A stretch of DNA of 64,000 bases from Musicola paradisiaca NCPPB 2511 (GTDB lineage Bacteria; Pseudomonadota; Gammaproteobacteria; Enterobacterales; Enterobacteriaceae): NCBI RefSeq assembly GCF_000400505.1, contig NZ_CM001857.1, forward strand, positions 4,200,068 to 4,264,067, read 5' to 3'. The notes under the pieces were generated by a model, which saw only the letters and a list, made by a program, of their open reading frames with translations, was not told where the DNA came from and made no database searches. A program made the translations under genes and the position numbers. How positions within the stretch are numbered: the stretch's first letter is position 1; each line of letters begins with the position of its first letter. Below, piece by piece: positions 11,108 through 20,760 of this stretch.

Positions 11108-11673
11108 GTAATGTAAAACGCTGGCTGACGCTGTTGCTGGCATTGATCGCACTGGTGCTGATCGGGTTAAATCTGACCGACAGACAGGCCAGCACCGGCC
11201 CGGCGGAAGTACCCAGCAATGACCCTGCTTATACCATGCAGAAAAACATTACCGTGGTATATGACCCAACCGGAAAACTGAGCTACAAGCTGGTGGCGGA
11301 GAGTGCGGAACATTACAACGCCGACCAAAGCAGCCGCTTTACCTTGCCGGTGGCGACCATGTTCAACGAACTCGGGGTGGCGACCTGGTCGGTGCGTTCC
11401 GATCGCGCCACGCTGACAAAAGACCGGATGCTCTATCTTTACGGTCATGTGGAGGTCAACAGCCTCACCACTGATTCACAACTGGAACGTATCAAGACAG
11501 ACAACGCCCAGGTCAACCTGATCACACAGGATGTCTCGTCGGATGATGAAGTCACCCTGTACGGCACTAACTTTACCTCTAACGGGCTGAAAATGCGTGG
11601 TAATCTGCGCAGCAAAACCGCTGAATTGATCGACAAGGTAAAATCTTATTATGAAATCCAACCTAAACAATAA
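11104..11673 (+). CDS. lptC: LptC, LPS transport bitopic protein
   Basis: Inner-membrane-anchored component of the Lpt bridge that takes LPS from LptB2FG and passes it to LptA. Residues about 7-24 form one transmembrane helix; the remainder is a periplasmic beta-jellyroll (OstA-like) domain. The length is 189 residues, close to 191 in E. coli. It overlaps kdsC by 4 bp and lptA by 23 bp, indicating a tightly coupled operon. Confidence 0.95.
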   Translation: MSNVKRWLTLLLALIALVLIGLNLTDRQASTGPAEVPSNDPAYTMQKNITVVYDPTGKLSYKLVAESAEHYNADQSSRFTLPVATMFNELGVATWSVRSDRATLTKDRMLYLYGHVEVNSLTTDSQLERIKTDNAQVNLITQDVSSDDEVTLYGTNFTSNGLKMRGNLRSKTAELIDKVKSYYEIQPKQ

Positions 11674-12259
11674 TGTGTTGCACAGCATCCTGGTCGCCAG
11701 CGCCCTGTTCGCCGTCAGCCTTCCGGCATTGGCGCTGACCGGCGATACCGATCAGCCCATCCATATCGATTCCGATCAGCAGGCGCTGGATATGCAGAGC
11801 AACGTGGTCACATTCACCGGCAACGTGATCGTGACCCAGGGTTCCATCAAGGTTCAGGCCGACAAAGTCGTGGTCACACGTCCGAACGGCCAGCAGGGCC
11901 ATGAAATCATTGAAGGTTACGGCAACCCGGCGACCTTTTATCAGATGCAGGACAACGGTAAACCGGTAAAAGGACACGCGCAGAAAATGCGCTATGAACT
12001 GGACAAGCAGCTCGTCATTCTTACCGGCAACGCTTATCTGGAACAGCTTGACAGTAATGTCAAAGGCGATCGCATTACCTACCTGGTTCAACAACAACAG
12101 ATGGAAGCCTTCAGCGACAAGGGTAAACGGGTAACTACCGTTCTGGTGCCGTCGCAATTGCAGGACAAGGGTACCCAGGCCAATCCGAATGGCGTTAAGC
12201 CTGCCGCAAGTCAGAGCAAACCCGGCGCCAGTCAGACCAAACCCGCCAAACAACAGTGA
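11651..12259 (+). CDS. lptA: LptA, periplasmic LPS transport protein
   Basis: Periplasmic bridge protein that polymerises to carry LPS across the periplasm. It has a signal peptide (about 1-28, cleavage near ALA-LTG) and an OstA jellyroll domain with the conserved QPIHIDSDQQALDMQ and VVTFTGNVIVTQG stretches. The C-terminal 25 residues are a Gln/Lys/Ser/Pro-rich tail with a short duplicated KPGASQ/KPAASQ-like pattern and look disordered. The length is 202 residues, longer than E. coli LptA because of this tail. Translation begins inside the lptC end. Confidence 0.95.
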   Translation: MKSNLNNNVLHSILVASALFAVSLPALALTGDTDQPIHIDSDQQALDMQSNVVTFTGNVIVTQGSIKVQADKVVVTRPNGQQGHEIIEGYGNPATFYQMQDNGKPVKGHAQKMRYELDKQLVILTGNAYLEQLDSNVKGDRITYLVQQQQMEAFSDKGKRVTTVLVPSQLQDKGTQANPNGVKPAASQSKPGASQTKPAKQQ

Positions 12260-12275
12260 GTGACGCAAGTAACCC

Positions 12276-13001
12276 ATGGCAACATTAATTGCAGAGAATC
12301 TGGCCAAAGCGTACAAGGGCCGCAAAGTGGTGGAAAACGTCAGCCTGAATGTGAATTCAGGCGAGATCGTCGGACTGCTGGGCCCTAACGGCGCGGGCAA
12401 AACCACTACGTTTTACATGGTCGTGGGGATCGTGCCGCGTGACGAAGGCCGCATCGTCATCGACGATGAAGACATCAGTCTGCTGCCGCTGCACGACCGC
12501 GCTCGCCGCGGCATCGGCTATCTGCCGCAGGAAGCGTCGATTTTCCGGCGATTAAGCGTCTACGACAACCTGATGGCCGTTCTGCAAATCCGCAAGGATC
12601 TGACCCGGGAGCAACAGCAGGATCGCGCCAACGAGCTTATGGACGAGTTTCATATTACTCACCTGCGCGATAATCTGGGACAATCACTGTCCGGCGGTGA
12701 ACGGCGCCGAGTAGAAATCGCCCGAGCGCTGGCGGCCAACCCGAAATTCATTTTGCTGGACGAACCCTTTGCCGGCGTAGATCCCATTTCGGTCATCGAT
12801 ATCAAAAAAATCATCGAGCATCTGCGCGACAGCGGGCTAGGCGTGCTGATTACCGACCATAATGTTCGCGAGACGCTGGATGTCTGTGAACGTGCCTATA
12901 TCGTCAGCCAGGGCCAGCTTATTGCCCATGGCTCACCAATAGATATACTGGCGAATGAACAAGTGAAACGGGTCTATCTGGGTGAAGGCTTCCGACTCTG
13001 A
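12276..13001 (+). CDS. lptB: LptB, ATP-binding subunit of the LPS extractor LptB2FG
   Basis: Cytoplasmic ABC ATPase that powers LPS extraction from the inner membrane. Walker A is GPNGAGKT at 36-43 (Lys42), the signature is LSGGERRR, Walker B is [13 protein letters not shown] and the switch His is in TDHNVRET. The length is 241 residues as in E. coli. The partner permeases lptF and lptG are not in this window, which is normal. rpoN follows 48 bp downstream. Confidence 0.97.
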   Translation: MATLIAENLAKAYKGRKVVENVSLNVNSGEIVGLLGPNGAGKTTTFYMVVGIVPRDEGRIVIDDEDISLLPLHDRARRGIGYLPQEASIFRRLSVYDNLMAVLQIRKDLTREQQQDRANELMDEFHITHLRDNLGQSLSGGERRRVEIARALAANPKFILLDEPFAGVDPISVIDIKKIIEHLRDSGLGVLITDHNVRETLDVCERAYIVSQGQLIAHGSPIDILANEQVKRVYLGEGFRL

Positions 13002-13049
13002 TAAAACATTGTTTTTATTTATAATTAATAAAGGAAGTTAGCGCGAGTT

Positions 13050-14486
13050 ATGAAGCAAGGTTTGCAACTCAGGCTTAGTCAGCAACTGGCTATGACACCG
13101 CAATTACAGCAGGCGATCCGTCTACTGCAATTGTCCACACTTGAACTCCAGCAGGAAATCCAACAGGCGCTGGAAAGCAACCCATTGCTGGAACAGGCTG
13201 ACAACCATGAAGAAGTAGAAACGCAGGAAAGTAGCGACCACGAAACGCTGGACACCCGCGAAGCGCTGGAGCAGAAGGAAATGCCGGACGAGCTGCCGCT
13301 CGACGCCGCCTGGGATGAAATCTATACCGCAGGCACACCGTCCGGCACCAGTACCGATTATCGCGACGAAGAGCTGCCGGTCTATCAGGGCGAAACCACT
13401 CAGACGTTGCAGGATTATCTGATGTGGCAGGTGGAACTGACGCCGTTCTCCGATACCGATGCCGCCATTGCAACCTCAATCGTCGATGCAGTCGACAATA
13501 CCGGCTATCTGACGGTTTCGCTGGAGGATATCCGCGACAGCATCGGCGACGACAGCCTCACGCTGGAAGAGGTGGAGGCCGTACTGAAACGAGTGCAGCG
13601 CTTCGATCCCGTCGGCGTCGGCGCCCGCGACCTGCGCGAATGCCTGCTGGTACAGTTATCCCAGTTTGATGAAAAAACCACGCCGCGGCTGGCCGAAGCC
13701 AGAATGATCGTCAGCGAATATCTGGATCTGCTGGCCAACCATGATTTCCGGATGCTGATCCGTTCCAGTCGAATGAAGGAAGAAACGCTGAAAGAAGCGT
13801 TGGCGCTGATCCAATCGCTCGACCCGCGCCCCGGCCAGTCCATCAATACCGGCGAATCGGAATACGTGATCCCGGATGTCCTGGTTCGCAAGATCCAAGG
13901 TCATTGGGCGGTGGAGCTGAATACCGACAGCGTGCCCAGACTACAGATCAACCAGCAGTACGCCGCACTCGGCAACAACGCCCGTAACGACAGTGACGGT
14001 CAGTTCATCCGCAGCCATTTGCAGGAAGCCCGCTGGCTGATCAAAAGCTTGGAAAGCCGCAACGACACGTTGCTGAAAGTCACCCGCTGCATCGTAGAAC
14101 AGCAGCAGGCGTTTTTTGAACATGGCGAGGAATTCATGAAACCCATGGTACTGGCGGATATCGCTCAGGCCGTGGATATGCACGAGTCCACCATCTCCCG
14201 CGTGACAACCCAAAAATTTCTACATAGCCCGCGGGGCATTTTCGAATTGAAGTATTTTTTCTCCAGCCACGTCAACACCGACAGCGGCGGCGAAGCGTCA
14301 TCCACCGCCATCCGTGCGCTGGTCAAGAAACTGATTGCAGCGGAAAACCCTGCAAAACCTCTGAGCGACAGCAAGCTGACCACCCTACTCTCCGAACAGG
14401 GCATTATCGTGGCGCGGCGCACTGTAGCAAAATATCGCGAGTCTTTATCCATCCCGCCGTCGAATCAACGTAAACAGCTGGTTTGA
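13050..14486 (+). CDS. rpoN: RNA polymerase sigma-54 factor
   Basis: Alternative sigma factor for nitrogen and other regulons that needs AAA+ enhancer-binding activators. The Gln/Leu-rich region I is at 1-50 ([17 protein letters not shown]), acidic region II at about 55-115, the core-binding domain in the middle, and the C-terminal RpoN box includes [10 protein letters not shown] near residue 455. The length is 478 residues versus 477 in E. coli. It heads the rpoN-hpf-ptsN-rapZ-npr cluster, which links sigma-54 to the nitrogen PTS. Confidence 0.97.
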   Translation: MKQGLQLRLSQQLAMTPQLQQAIRLLQLSTLELQQEIQQALESNPLLEQADNHEEVETQESSDHETLDTREALEQKEMPDELPLDAAWDEIYTAGTPSGTSTDYRDEELPVYQGETTQTLQDYLMWQVELTPFSDTDAAIATSIVDAVDNTGYLTVSLEDIRDSIGDDSLTLEEVEAVLKRVQRFDPVGVGARDLRECLLVQLSQFDEKTTPRLAEARMIVSEYLDLLANHDFRMLIRSSRMKEETLKEALALIQSLDPRPGQSINTGESEYVIPDVLVRKIQGHWAVELNTDSVPRLQINQQYAALGNNARNDSDGQFIRSHLQEARWLIKSLESRNDTLLKVTRCIVEQQQAFFEHGEEFMKPMVLADIAQAVDMHESTISRVTTQKFLHSPRGIFELKYFFSSHVNTDSGGEASSTAIRALVKKLIAAENPAKPLSDSKLTTLLSEQGIIVARRTVAKYRESLSIPPSNQRKQLV

Positions 14487-14509
14487 CCCATACTGAGAAG
14501 GAAGACGAT

Positions 14510-14797
14510 ATGCAGCTGAACATTACCGGACACCATGTCGAAATTACTGACTCCATGCGCGAGTTCGTCACATCGAAATTCGCCAAACTTGAGCAATACT
14601 TTGATCGAATTAATCAGGTGTATGTGGTGTTGAAAGTGGAGAAAATCCAGCATATTGCCGACGCCACCATCCATGTGAACGGCGGCGAGCTGCATGCCAC
14701 CTCAGAAGCGGAGGATATGTATGCCTCCATCGATCTGTTGATCGATAAGCTGGCAAGGCAGTTGAACAAGCATAAGGATAAACTGAAACAACACTGA
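14510..14797 (+). CDS. hpf: HPF, ribosome hibernation promoting factor
   Basis: Short HPF that binds the 30S decoding region and promotes 100S ribosome dimers in stationary phase together with RMF. The 95-residue protein has the single S30AE fold, with MQLNITGHHVEIT at the start and a lysine-rich C-terminus. ATG 14510 is chosen for the preceding AGAAGGAAG; an in-frame extension to 14483 overlaps rpoN and lacks family similarity. Confidence 0.95.
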   Translation: MQLNITGHHVEITDSMREFVTSKFAKLEQYFDRINQVYVVLKVEKIQHIADATIHVNGGELHATSEAEDMYASIDLLIDKLARQLNKHKDKLKQH

Positions 14798-14854
14798 TTC
14801 TGCCACCTTCAGGCGTAGGGACGGCCGGGCCTGCCGCACGGCGGGCCGATAACC

Positions 14855-14859
14855 GGAGG
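14855..14859 (+). promoter_or_regulatory. Strong Shine-Dalgarno deciding a GTG start for ptsN
   Basis: GGAGG lies 5 bases before GTG 14865. The in-frame ATG at 14886, which matches the E. coli protein start better, has no comparable site. The ribosome site therefore favours the GTG. Confidence 0.6.
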
Positions 14860-14864
14860 CAAAA

Positions 14865-15374
14865 GTGTCATTAAGTGAAAGCAATATGAACAACGAGCCC
14901 GTTATTCAACTCAGCGCCGTACTCCGCAAAGAGTGTACCCGTAGCGCCGTTCACTGCCAGAGCAAAAAGCGCGCCCTGGAAATCATCAGTGAACTGGCTG
15001 CCAGGCAGCTCAATCTGCCGCCGCAAATGATCTTTGAATCCATCCTGACGCGGGAACGCATGGGCAGTACCGGTATTGGTAACGGTATCGCCATTCCACA
15101 TGGAAAACTGGAAGACGAAAACACACTGGGGGCAGTAGGCGTCTTCATTCAGCTGGAACATCCAGTGGCGTTTGACGCCATCGACAATCAGCCCGTCGAT
15201 CTGCTTTTTGCCTTGCTGGTTCCTGCTGAACAATGTAAAACCCATTTACATACCTTGTCCCTCGTTGCCAAGCGGCTGGCGGACAAATCTGTATGCCGTC
15301 GGCTACGCGCTGTGCAGAACGATGATGAGCTGTACCACATCATGACCGACCAGGATCTCGCCGATCACACCTGA
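14865..15374 (+). CDS. ptsN: PtsN, nitrogen PTS EIIA component
   Basis: EIIA(Ntr) regulator at the end of the PtsP-NPr-PtsN phosphorelay; it controls potassium uptake and other targets by protein contact. The PTS EIIA type-2 domain spans nearly the whole protein, with the phosphorylated His79 in IPHGKLED. The length is 169 residues from GTG 14865 or 162 from ATG 14886; I take the GTG because of the strong upstream GGAGG. rapZ begins 145 bp after the stop. Confidence 0.95.
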   Translation: MSLSESNMNNEPVIQLSAVLRKECTRSAVHCQSKKRALEIISELAARQLNLPPQMIFESILTRERMGSTGIGNGIAIPHGKLEDENTLGAVGVFIQLEHPVAFDAIDNQPVDLLFALLVPAEQCKTHLHTLSLVAKRLADKSVCRRLRAVQNDDELYHIMTDQDLADHT

Positions 15375-15518
15375 TGTGTTCGGATTCGGGTAGCAATTAT
15401 CTCGGACGTCCCTGCGACCGGCGGACGCCCACTCGGAACCGGCAGAGCCGGATAACAAATACATGTGCTAACTGTGGCGGTGGACATTCACCATCCCGCT
15501 GCCCGGGGGAGTCGTCAG

Positions 15519-16373
15519 ATGGTGCTGATGATTGTCAGTGGTCGTTCAGGTTCGGGAAAATCCGTGGCTCTACGTGCGCTGGAAGACATGGGATTCTACT
15601 GTGTGGACAACTTGCCGGTGGTGCTGCTGCCGGAGCTGGCGTGTACGCTGGCGGAGCGCAACATTTCCGCAGCGGTCAGTATCGATGTCCGCAATATGCC
15701 GGAAACGCCAGAAGTTCTGGAACAGGCGCTGACCAGATTGCCCCAGAGCTTTTCCCCGCAGTTGTTGTTCCTCGACGCCGATCGCAACACATTAATCCGC
15801 CGTTACAGCGACACGCGCCGGCTCCACCCGCTTTCCAGCAAAAACCTGTCGCTGGAAAGCGCCATTGATGAAGAAAATGATCTGCTGGAGCCGCTGCGTT
15901 CACGCGCCGATCTGATTATCGACACCTCGGAAATGTCAGTGCATGAGCTGGCGGAAATGCTACGGACGCGGCTGTTGGGCAAGCGCGAACGTGAACTGAC
16001 CATGGTGTTCGAGTCCTTTGGCTACAAGCACGGCATTCCCATTGATGCGGACTATGTATTTGACGTGCGCTTCCTGCCCAACCCGCATTGGGATCCTAAA
16101 CTGCGCCCCATGACCGGGCTGGACAAGCCGGTCGCTGCATTTCTGGATCGCCACACCGAGGTGCATAACTTCATCTATCAAACCCGCAGTTATCTCGAAC
16201 TCTGGCTGCCGATGCTGGAAACCAATAACCGCAGCTATCTCACGGTGGCAATTGGTTGTACCGGCGGCAAACACCGTTCCGTCTACATTGCCGAACAATT
16301 GGCGGATTATTTCCGCTCCCGCGGCAAGAATGTGCAATCCCGCCATCGCACGCTGGAAAAACGCAAATCATGA
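15519..16373 (+). CDS. rapZ: RapZ, RNase adapter and glucosamine-6-phosphate sensor
   Basis: RNA-binding adapter that delivers the small RNA GlmZ to RNase E and so sets GlmS levels. The N-terminal P-loop is GRSGSGKS at 8-15, and the C-terminal domain carries [14 protein letters not shown] and a basic RNA-binding tail. The length is 284 residues, identical to E. coli. ATG 15519 follows GGGGAG. It lies between ptsN and npr and overlaps npr by 4 bp (ATGA). Confidence 0.96.
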   Translation: MVLMIVSGRSGSGKSVALRALEDMGFYCVDNLPVVLLPELACTLAERNISAAVSIDVRNMPETPEVLEQALTRLPQSFSPQLLFLDADRNTLIRRYSDTRRLHPLSSKNLSLESAIDEENDLLEPLRSRADLIIDTSEMSVHELAEMLRTRLLGKRERELTMVFESFGYKHGIPIDADYVFDVRFLPNPHWDPKLRPMTGLDKPVAAFLDRHTEVHNFIYQTRSYLELWLPMLETNNRSYLTVAIGCTGGKHRSVYIAEQLADYFRSRGKNVQSRHRTLEKRKS

Positions 16374-16642
16374 CCGTCAGGCAAACCGTTGAAGTCAAAA
16401 ACCGCCTGGGCATGCACGCCAGGCCGGCCATGAAACTGTTCGAACTGGTGCAAAGTTTTGATGCCGAAGTGCTGTTGCGTAACGAAAGCGGTACCGAAGC
16501 CGACGCCAGCAGCGTCATCGCCATGTTAATGCTGGACTCCGCTAAAGGGCGTTACATTGAAGTGGAAGCCACCGGCCCAGACGAAGAACAAGCATTAGCG
16601 GCCGTCATTCAGCTGTTTGAGGCAGGGTTTGACGAAGATTAA
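16370..16642 (+). CDS. npr: NPr, HPr-like phosphocarrier of the nitrogen PTS
   Basis: 90-residue HPr-like protein that passes phosphate from PtsP (EI-Ntr) to PtsN. The active-site His16 lies in the LGMHARPA motif. The seryl site region of classical HPr is replaced by [14 protein letters not shown], typical for NPr. It is translationally coupled to rapZ and is the last gene of the rpoN cluster, with a hairpin about 105 bp further downstream. Confidence 0.95.
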   Translation: MTVRQTVEVKNRLGMHARPAMKLFELVQSFDAEVLLRNESGTEADASSVIAMLMLDSAKGRYIEVEATGPDEEQALAAVIQLFEAGFDED

Positions 16643-16747
16643 GCTACCGTCACCCGATATAAGCAGCCGTTGTGGCTATTCGTGATCGAGATCTCTTCCT
16701 TTTTCTGCGACCAGCACCTAGCATCCGCTCATCACTGTTTTTTACAT

Positions 16748-16771
16748 CCCCCCGCCATTCGTTGCGGGGGG
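16748..16771 (+). terminator. GC-rich hairpin between npr and rnk
   Basis: CCCCCCGC/GCGGGGGG stem around an 8-nt loop, followed only by a weak T-containing tail. A plausible terminator of the rpoN-npr transcript. Confidence 0.5.
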
Positions 16772-16804
16772 ATTGCTATTTGTCACAAACCGCTGGAGAT
16801 AAAC

Positions 16805-17215
16805 ATGGATAAACCACACCTGACGATTAACGAGCTGGATGCCGAGCGCCTGGATGCGCTACTGGAACAATCCGCTTTTGCCGGTACCGACGTTGCGCAG
16901 GCACTGAATGCGGAGCTGGATCGGGCGCACATCGTCGCACCGGTTGAGATACCGCCCGATGTGGTCACCATGAACAGCCGGGTACGATTCCGGGATTTGT
17001 TGACGTGTGAAGAACACATCCGCACGCTGGTTTACCCGGCAACACTGAAGGATAGCAGCGAGCAGATTTCCGTGATGGCGCCGCTGGGAGCCGCCTTGTT
17101 GGGGATGCACGTCGGCAAGACCATCAACTGGCCGTTGCCGAACGGTGAAGAAACCCGGATTGAGGTCATGGAACTGCTGTACCAGCCGGAAGCGGCGGGT
17201 GAGTACCACCGCTGA
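16805..17215 (+). CDS. rnk: Rnk, nucleoside diphosphate kinase regulator (GreA/GreB-like)
   Basis: 136-residue Rnk protein that binds RNA polymerase and competes with Gre factors at the secondary channel. An N-terminal short coiled coil (about 5-40) precedes a GreA/GreB C-terminal FKBP-like domain (about 50-130) with [16 protein letters not shown] and the [11 protein letters not shown] stretch. The start ATG 16805 follows CTGGAGAT. It is convergent with tldE across a 65-bp gap. Confidence 0.93.
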   Translation: MDKPHLTINELDAERLDALLEQSAFAGTDVAQALNAELDRAHIVAPVEIPPDVVTMNSRVRFRDLLTCEEHIRTLVYPATLKDSSEQISVMAPLGAALLGMHVGKTINWPLPNGEETRIEVMELLYQPEAAGEYHR

Positions 17216-17236
17216 TAACAACGACATGCGCTAAAC

Positions 17237-17261
17237 GACTGCCCGGAATATTCGGGCAGTC
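17237..17261. terminator. Hairpin between convergent rnk and tldE
   Basis: 9-bp stem GACTGCCCG/CGGGCAGTC with a 7-nt loop in the 65-bp gap between the two stop codons. It could serve both transcripts. Confidence 0.6.
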
Positions 17262-17280
17262 AATGTCGGTAAAAATGCCC

Positions 17281-18621
17281 TTAAACCCCGGCAATCTTCA
17301 TCGATGGCAGCAATACCGATCCACACTGAATATTACTGCGCGTCTCGATGTCATCGCCGATAGTCGCGATATTATGCAGCATATCCTTGAGATTGCCGGC
17401 AATCGTGATCTCACTAACCGGATACTGGATTTCACCGTTTTCCACCCAGAACCCCGCCGCACCGCGCGAATAATCGCCAGTCACCATGCTGACGCCCTGC
17501 CCCATCAGTCCAGTCACCAGCAATCCGGTACCCATCTCTTTCAACATGCCGTCGACATTCAGCCCACGCCCGGCGATCCGCCAGTTGTGAATGCCGCCCG
17601 CGTGACCGGTGCTCTTCATACCCAGCTTCCGCCCGGCATAGCTGGTCAACAACCAGGTCTGCAATACGCCGTCCCGCACGATGTCGCGCGTCTCGGTACG
17701 TACCCCTTCGCTGTCGAACGGCGTGGAGGCCAACCCTTTACGCAAATGCGGCAGCTCCTGAATTGTCAGCCATTCCGGCAAAATCTGCTGTCCCAAGCTA
17801 TCCAGCAGAAAGGTGGATTTGCGGTATACGCTGCTGCCGCTGATGGCGCCGACCAGATGGCCGAACAATCCGGTCGCCACTTCGGCGGCAAACATGACCG
17901 GCGCCTCCATCGTAGCCAGCTTGCGCGGCGCCAGACGAGCCAGCGTGCGGCGCGCGCACTCTTCGCCCACCCATTCCGGCGATTCGAGATCGCCGATTGC
18001 CCGGCCAATCGTATAGGCGTAATCGCGCTCCATGTCGCCATCCTGCTCCGCAATCACGCTGGCGGACATAGAATGGCGGCTGGAACAGTAGCTTTGCAGC
18101 ATGCCATGACTGTTGCCGAACACCTTGATGCCATAGTGGCTGTTGAAACTACCGCCTTCGGTATTGGTGATGCGCTTATCCGCTTTCAACGCCGCCTGTT
18201 CAGCCCGGGCCGCCAGTTCAATGCCTCTGTCGGCATCCAGCTCCGCCGGGTGGAACAGATCCAAATCCGGCGCGTCAAAAGCCAGCAGTTCTTTATCCGC
18301 CGGGCCGGCAAACGGATCTTCCGAGGTATAACGGGCGATATCCAGCGCCGCCCGCACGGTACGAGCAATAGCGTCCGGGCTGATATCCGTGGAAGACGCA
18401 CTGCCTTTACGCTGCTGATAGTAAACGGTGATACCCAGCGCACCATCACTGTTGAATTCGACGTTTTCAACTTCCCCATAGCGGGAACTGACGCTAATGC
18501 CCGTTGTTCTCGTCACAGCGACTTCCGCCGCATCGGAACCGGCGCTGGCCAGCTCCAGTGCCTGAGCCACCGCCTGCTCCAGCGCTTTGCGCTGTTCTGC
18601 AACCTGAGTGATTATTGTCAT
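17281..18621 (-). CDS. pmbA: TldE/PmbA, metalloprotease partner subunit
   Basis: Partner of TldD in the heterodimeric TldD/E protease, which degrades unfolded peptides and matures microcin B17 and CcdA. The 446-residue protein lacks the HExxxH zinc motif, as expected for TldE, and shows [22 protein letters not shown] and [20 protein letters not shown] 18621 is chosen with GGAAAG upstream; a more distal ATG at 18660 adds 13 residues unlike the family. tldD lies 8 kb away in this window. Confidence 0.95.
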   Translation of the reverse strand: MTIITQVAEQRKALEQAVAQALELASAGSDAAEVAVTRTTGISVSSRYGEVENVEFNSDGALGITVYYQQRKGSASSTDISPDAIARTVRAALDIARYTSEDPFAGPADKELLAFDAPDLDLFHPAELDADRGIELAARAEQAALKADKRITNTEGGSFNSHYGIKVFGNSHGMLQSYCSSRHSMSASVIAEQDGDMERDYAYTIGRAIGDLESPEWVGEECARRTLARLAPRKLATMEAPVMFAAEVATGLFGHLVGAISGSSVYRKSTFLLDSLGQQILPEWLTIQELPHLRKGLASTPFDSEGVRTETRDIVRDGVLQTWLLTSYAGRKLGMKSTGHAGGIHNWRIAGRGLNVDGMLKEMGTGLLVTGLMGQGVSMVTGDYSRGAAGFWVENGEIQYPVSEITIAGNLKDMLHNIATIGDDIETRSNIQCGSVLLPSMKIAGV

Positions 18622-18884
18622 CGACTTTCCATCATGAGTAAGAAAACATTCAGATAACACAGGGTGGACGAACCCCGGCTACGCGCGTGCCGTCACCCTA
18701 CCGCCGCCTGAAAAGAGGTAGCATAATGTCCTTGAGTCTAACAGGATCCGCAGACAATTTCGCAGAAAGCCCAGAACCTGATAGGATCAGCCTCTTTTTT
18801 ACGACGGGTATTCCTGCCCGTCCCGCAACAGGCCGTCACGAGCGGCATTAAAACGCGCTCCCGGCGTTTTTTACGGAGTCACGC

Positions 18885-19436
18885 ATGAACAAACATCCCG
18901 AAGACTGGCAGGACGAGATTCCGGACAGCAGCCAGAAAGATGAAGACGAAGAAATTATCTGGGTCAGCAAAAGCGAGATTAAACGCGATGCCGAAGCCCT
19001 GAAAGCGCTCGGTGCCGAGCTGGTCGAGTTGGGCAAAAACGCGCTGGAGCGCATTCCGCTGGATGAAGACCTGCGAGCCGCCATCGAGCTGGCGCAACGT
19101 ATCAAGAAAGAAGGCCGCCGCCGCCAGCTACAACTGATTGGAAAGATGCTGCGTGCCCGCGATCCGGAGCCGATTCAGACCGCGCTGGATAAACTGCGCA
19201 ACCGTCACAATCAACAAGTCTCGCTGTTCCACAAGCTGGAGCACATGCGCGATCGGCTGTTGGAACAGGGTGATGACGCCATCCCGGACGTACTGGCGCT
19301 TTATCCGCAAGCGGATCGCCAACAGCTACGTTCGCTGGTGCGTAATGCGCAAAAAGAGCAAGCGGCCAACAAGCCGCTCAAATCGGCCCGGCAGATTTTT
19401 CAATACCTGCGCGAACTGGCGGAAACGGAAGAATAA
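18885..19436 (+). CDS. darP: DarP (YjgA), ribosome biogenesis protein
   Basis: 183-residue DUF615 protein that associates with late 50S ribosome precursors and helps 23S rRNA maturation. It is highly charged and helical, with an acidic N-terminus and a basic centre ([16 protein letters not shown]), typical of an RNA-binding helical protein. It is divergent from tldE, an arrangement shared with E. coli. The 263 bp between the two starts should hold both promoters. Confidence 0.94.
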   Translation: MNKHPEDWQDEIPDSSQKDEDEEIIWVSKSEIKRDAEALKALGAELVELGKNALERIPLDEDLRAAIELAQRIKKEGRRRQLQLIGKMLRARDPEPIQTALDKLRNRHNQQVSLFHKLEHMRDRLLEQGDDAIPDVLALYPQADRQQLRSLVRNAQKEQAANKPLKSARQIFQYLRELAETEE

Positions 19437-19492
19437 AAAAACCGGCGCGACCTGTGCCGCAAGACGTATGAACGTCGCCGCATGACATAAAT

Positions 19493-19520
19493 GTTGGCCG
19501 CATTGAAGAGTGCGGCCAAC
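19493..19520. terminator. Bidirectional terminator between darP and a LysE-type exporter
   Basis: Perfect 10-bp stem GTTGGCCGCA/TGCGGCCAAC with an 8-nt loop in the 86-bp convergent gap. Confidence 0.7.
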
Positions 19521-19522
19521 GT

Positions 19523-20149
19523 TCATTTGGTGGACGCCACCAATGCCGAGCCGGCGAAGATAAACAGCGTGCCGGTCGCACGGTTGAACAGACGTAAACG
19601 CCGCGGGCTGGCGAATAGACTGGAAATGCGTTTGCCCATGCAGGCATAGGTGAACATCGTACTCACATCAATGACCACCCAGGTTACAGCCAGAATGGCA
19701 AACTGTATGGCCTGCGGCGCGCCGGTCTCAATAAAGTTAGGAAACAGCGCGGCGAAAAACAGAATATCCTTGGGATTGCTGATCCCAACCATAAAGCCAC
19801 GGCGATACAGCATCCCAAGCCCTGGAGCCTCGTCCATCGTCTCGACGGACGATACCGGCGTTTCTGCCCGGGAACGCCAGGCGGCAATCCCCAACCAGAC
19901 CAGATAAGCAGCGCCCACCACTTTCAACACCAGAAATGCCGTCGCCGATGCGGCAAGGATCGCGCCGAGCCCCAGCGCAGAAGCACTCATCAGGATCAGC
20001 GACGCGCTGGCGCCGCCTAACACGGTAGCCAATGCGCGACGGCGGCCATAGCGTAAACCGTGCGTCATACTCAGCAGGGCGGAAGGCCCCGGTACGGCAA
20101 TCAGCGCCGCGATCACCCCGATGTAAACCAACCAAAGATGCAAAGTCAT
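19523..20149 (-). CDS. LysE/RhtB-family amino acid exporter
   Basis: 208-residue inner-membrane protein with about six hydrophobic segments and the LysE/RhtB signature near the N-terminus (VPGPSALLSMTHGLRYG). A later conserved motif is RRGFMVGISNPKDILFFAA. Members export amino acids such as threonine, homoserine, leucine or lysine; the substrate cannot be told here. ATG 20149 gives the usual family N-terminus MTLHLWLVYIG; longer in-frame reading to 20260 would run into the divergent DUF1543 gene and is rejected. Confidence 0.9.
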   Translation of the reverse strand: MTLHLWLVYIGVIAALIAVPGPSALLSMTHGLRYGRRRALATVLGGASASLILMSASALGLGAILAASATAFLVLKVVGAAYLVWLGIAAWRSRAETPVSSVETMDEAPGLGMLYRRGFMVGISNPKDILFFAALFPNFIETGAPQAIQFAILAVTWVVIDVSTMFTYACMGKRISSLFASPRRLRLFNRATGTLFIFAGSALVASTK

Positions 20150-20253
20150 TATGGTGTATTCCGTTGATATCAATCTGTCATACAACAGGTTAAGGTGAAT
20201 GCCTTCGTTATATAAAAAAGAAATAGCCATCTCTTCCGAGGAGTAATTATCGC

Positions 20254-20754
20254 ATGACAACGCTATTTATGTACTATCTTGGCGGCGGTGCCAAAGGCGC
20301 CAACATTGAACTGCACGATGTCCAGTTCGTTGCCGCAGAAACGCCGGAAGAAGGGTTCCCCGCGCTAAAAGCCGGCTGGTTCGGCGACAAGAATCAGGTT
20401 CATGTCGACAGCTATACCCCGATAACCTGGGCCGATGGCTACGATATCACGCTCAGCCGCCAACCATTTCACGGCCGGGAGAAATTGTGGTTCGTCAACG
20501 TAGGCGGCTACCTGCCGGAAAACCCGGCGGAGATTCATCAGTTCGGGCTGTTTGTCGCCGAAAATGCCGACGAAGCCAAACAGCGCGCCAAAGCGATACT
20601 CTTGCCGCGGATGTTCAAACAGCACAAGGACAATCTGCATGATGTAGATGACTGTCTGCCGCTCACGCTGTTGGAGCGCTGGCATCTCCACCTGACGCCG
20701 AATCCGATGGGAAAACCTGAAGCCCCGCTGTGGCAGGGCTACCATCCGCTGTAA
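20254..20754 (+). CDS. DUF1543 domain protein
   Basis: 166-residue cytoplasmic protein of unknown function. The N-terminal MYYLGGGAKGANIELHDVQFV is the DUF1543 signature, and the C-terminal half repeats the pattern (LWFVNVGGYLPENPAEIHQFGLFVA), so the fold may be duplicated. GAGGAG lies about 10 bases before the ATG. It is divergent from the LysE-type exporter (104 bp) and ends 6 bp from the convergent aaeB stop. I cannot assign a function. Confidence 0.85.
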   Translation: MTTLFMYYLGGGAKGANIELHDVQFVAAETPEEGFPALKAGWFGDKNQVHVDSYTPITWADGYDITLSRQPFHGREKLWFVNVGGYLPENPAEIHQFGLFVAENADEAKQRAKAILLPRMFKQHKDNLHDVDDCLPLTLLERWHLHLTPNPMGKPEAPLWQGYHPL

Positions 20755-20760
20755 ACGCCG

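Noticed and set aside
17263..18657. Long plus-strand open frame opposite tldE (464 codons)
   Set aside because: It mirrors the well-conserved tldE on the other strand, lacks a ribosome site and shows no family features; GC-rich codon use opens such shadow frames.
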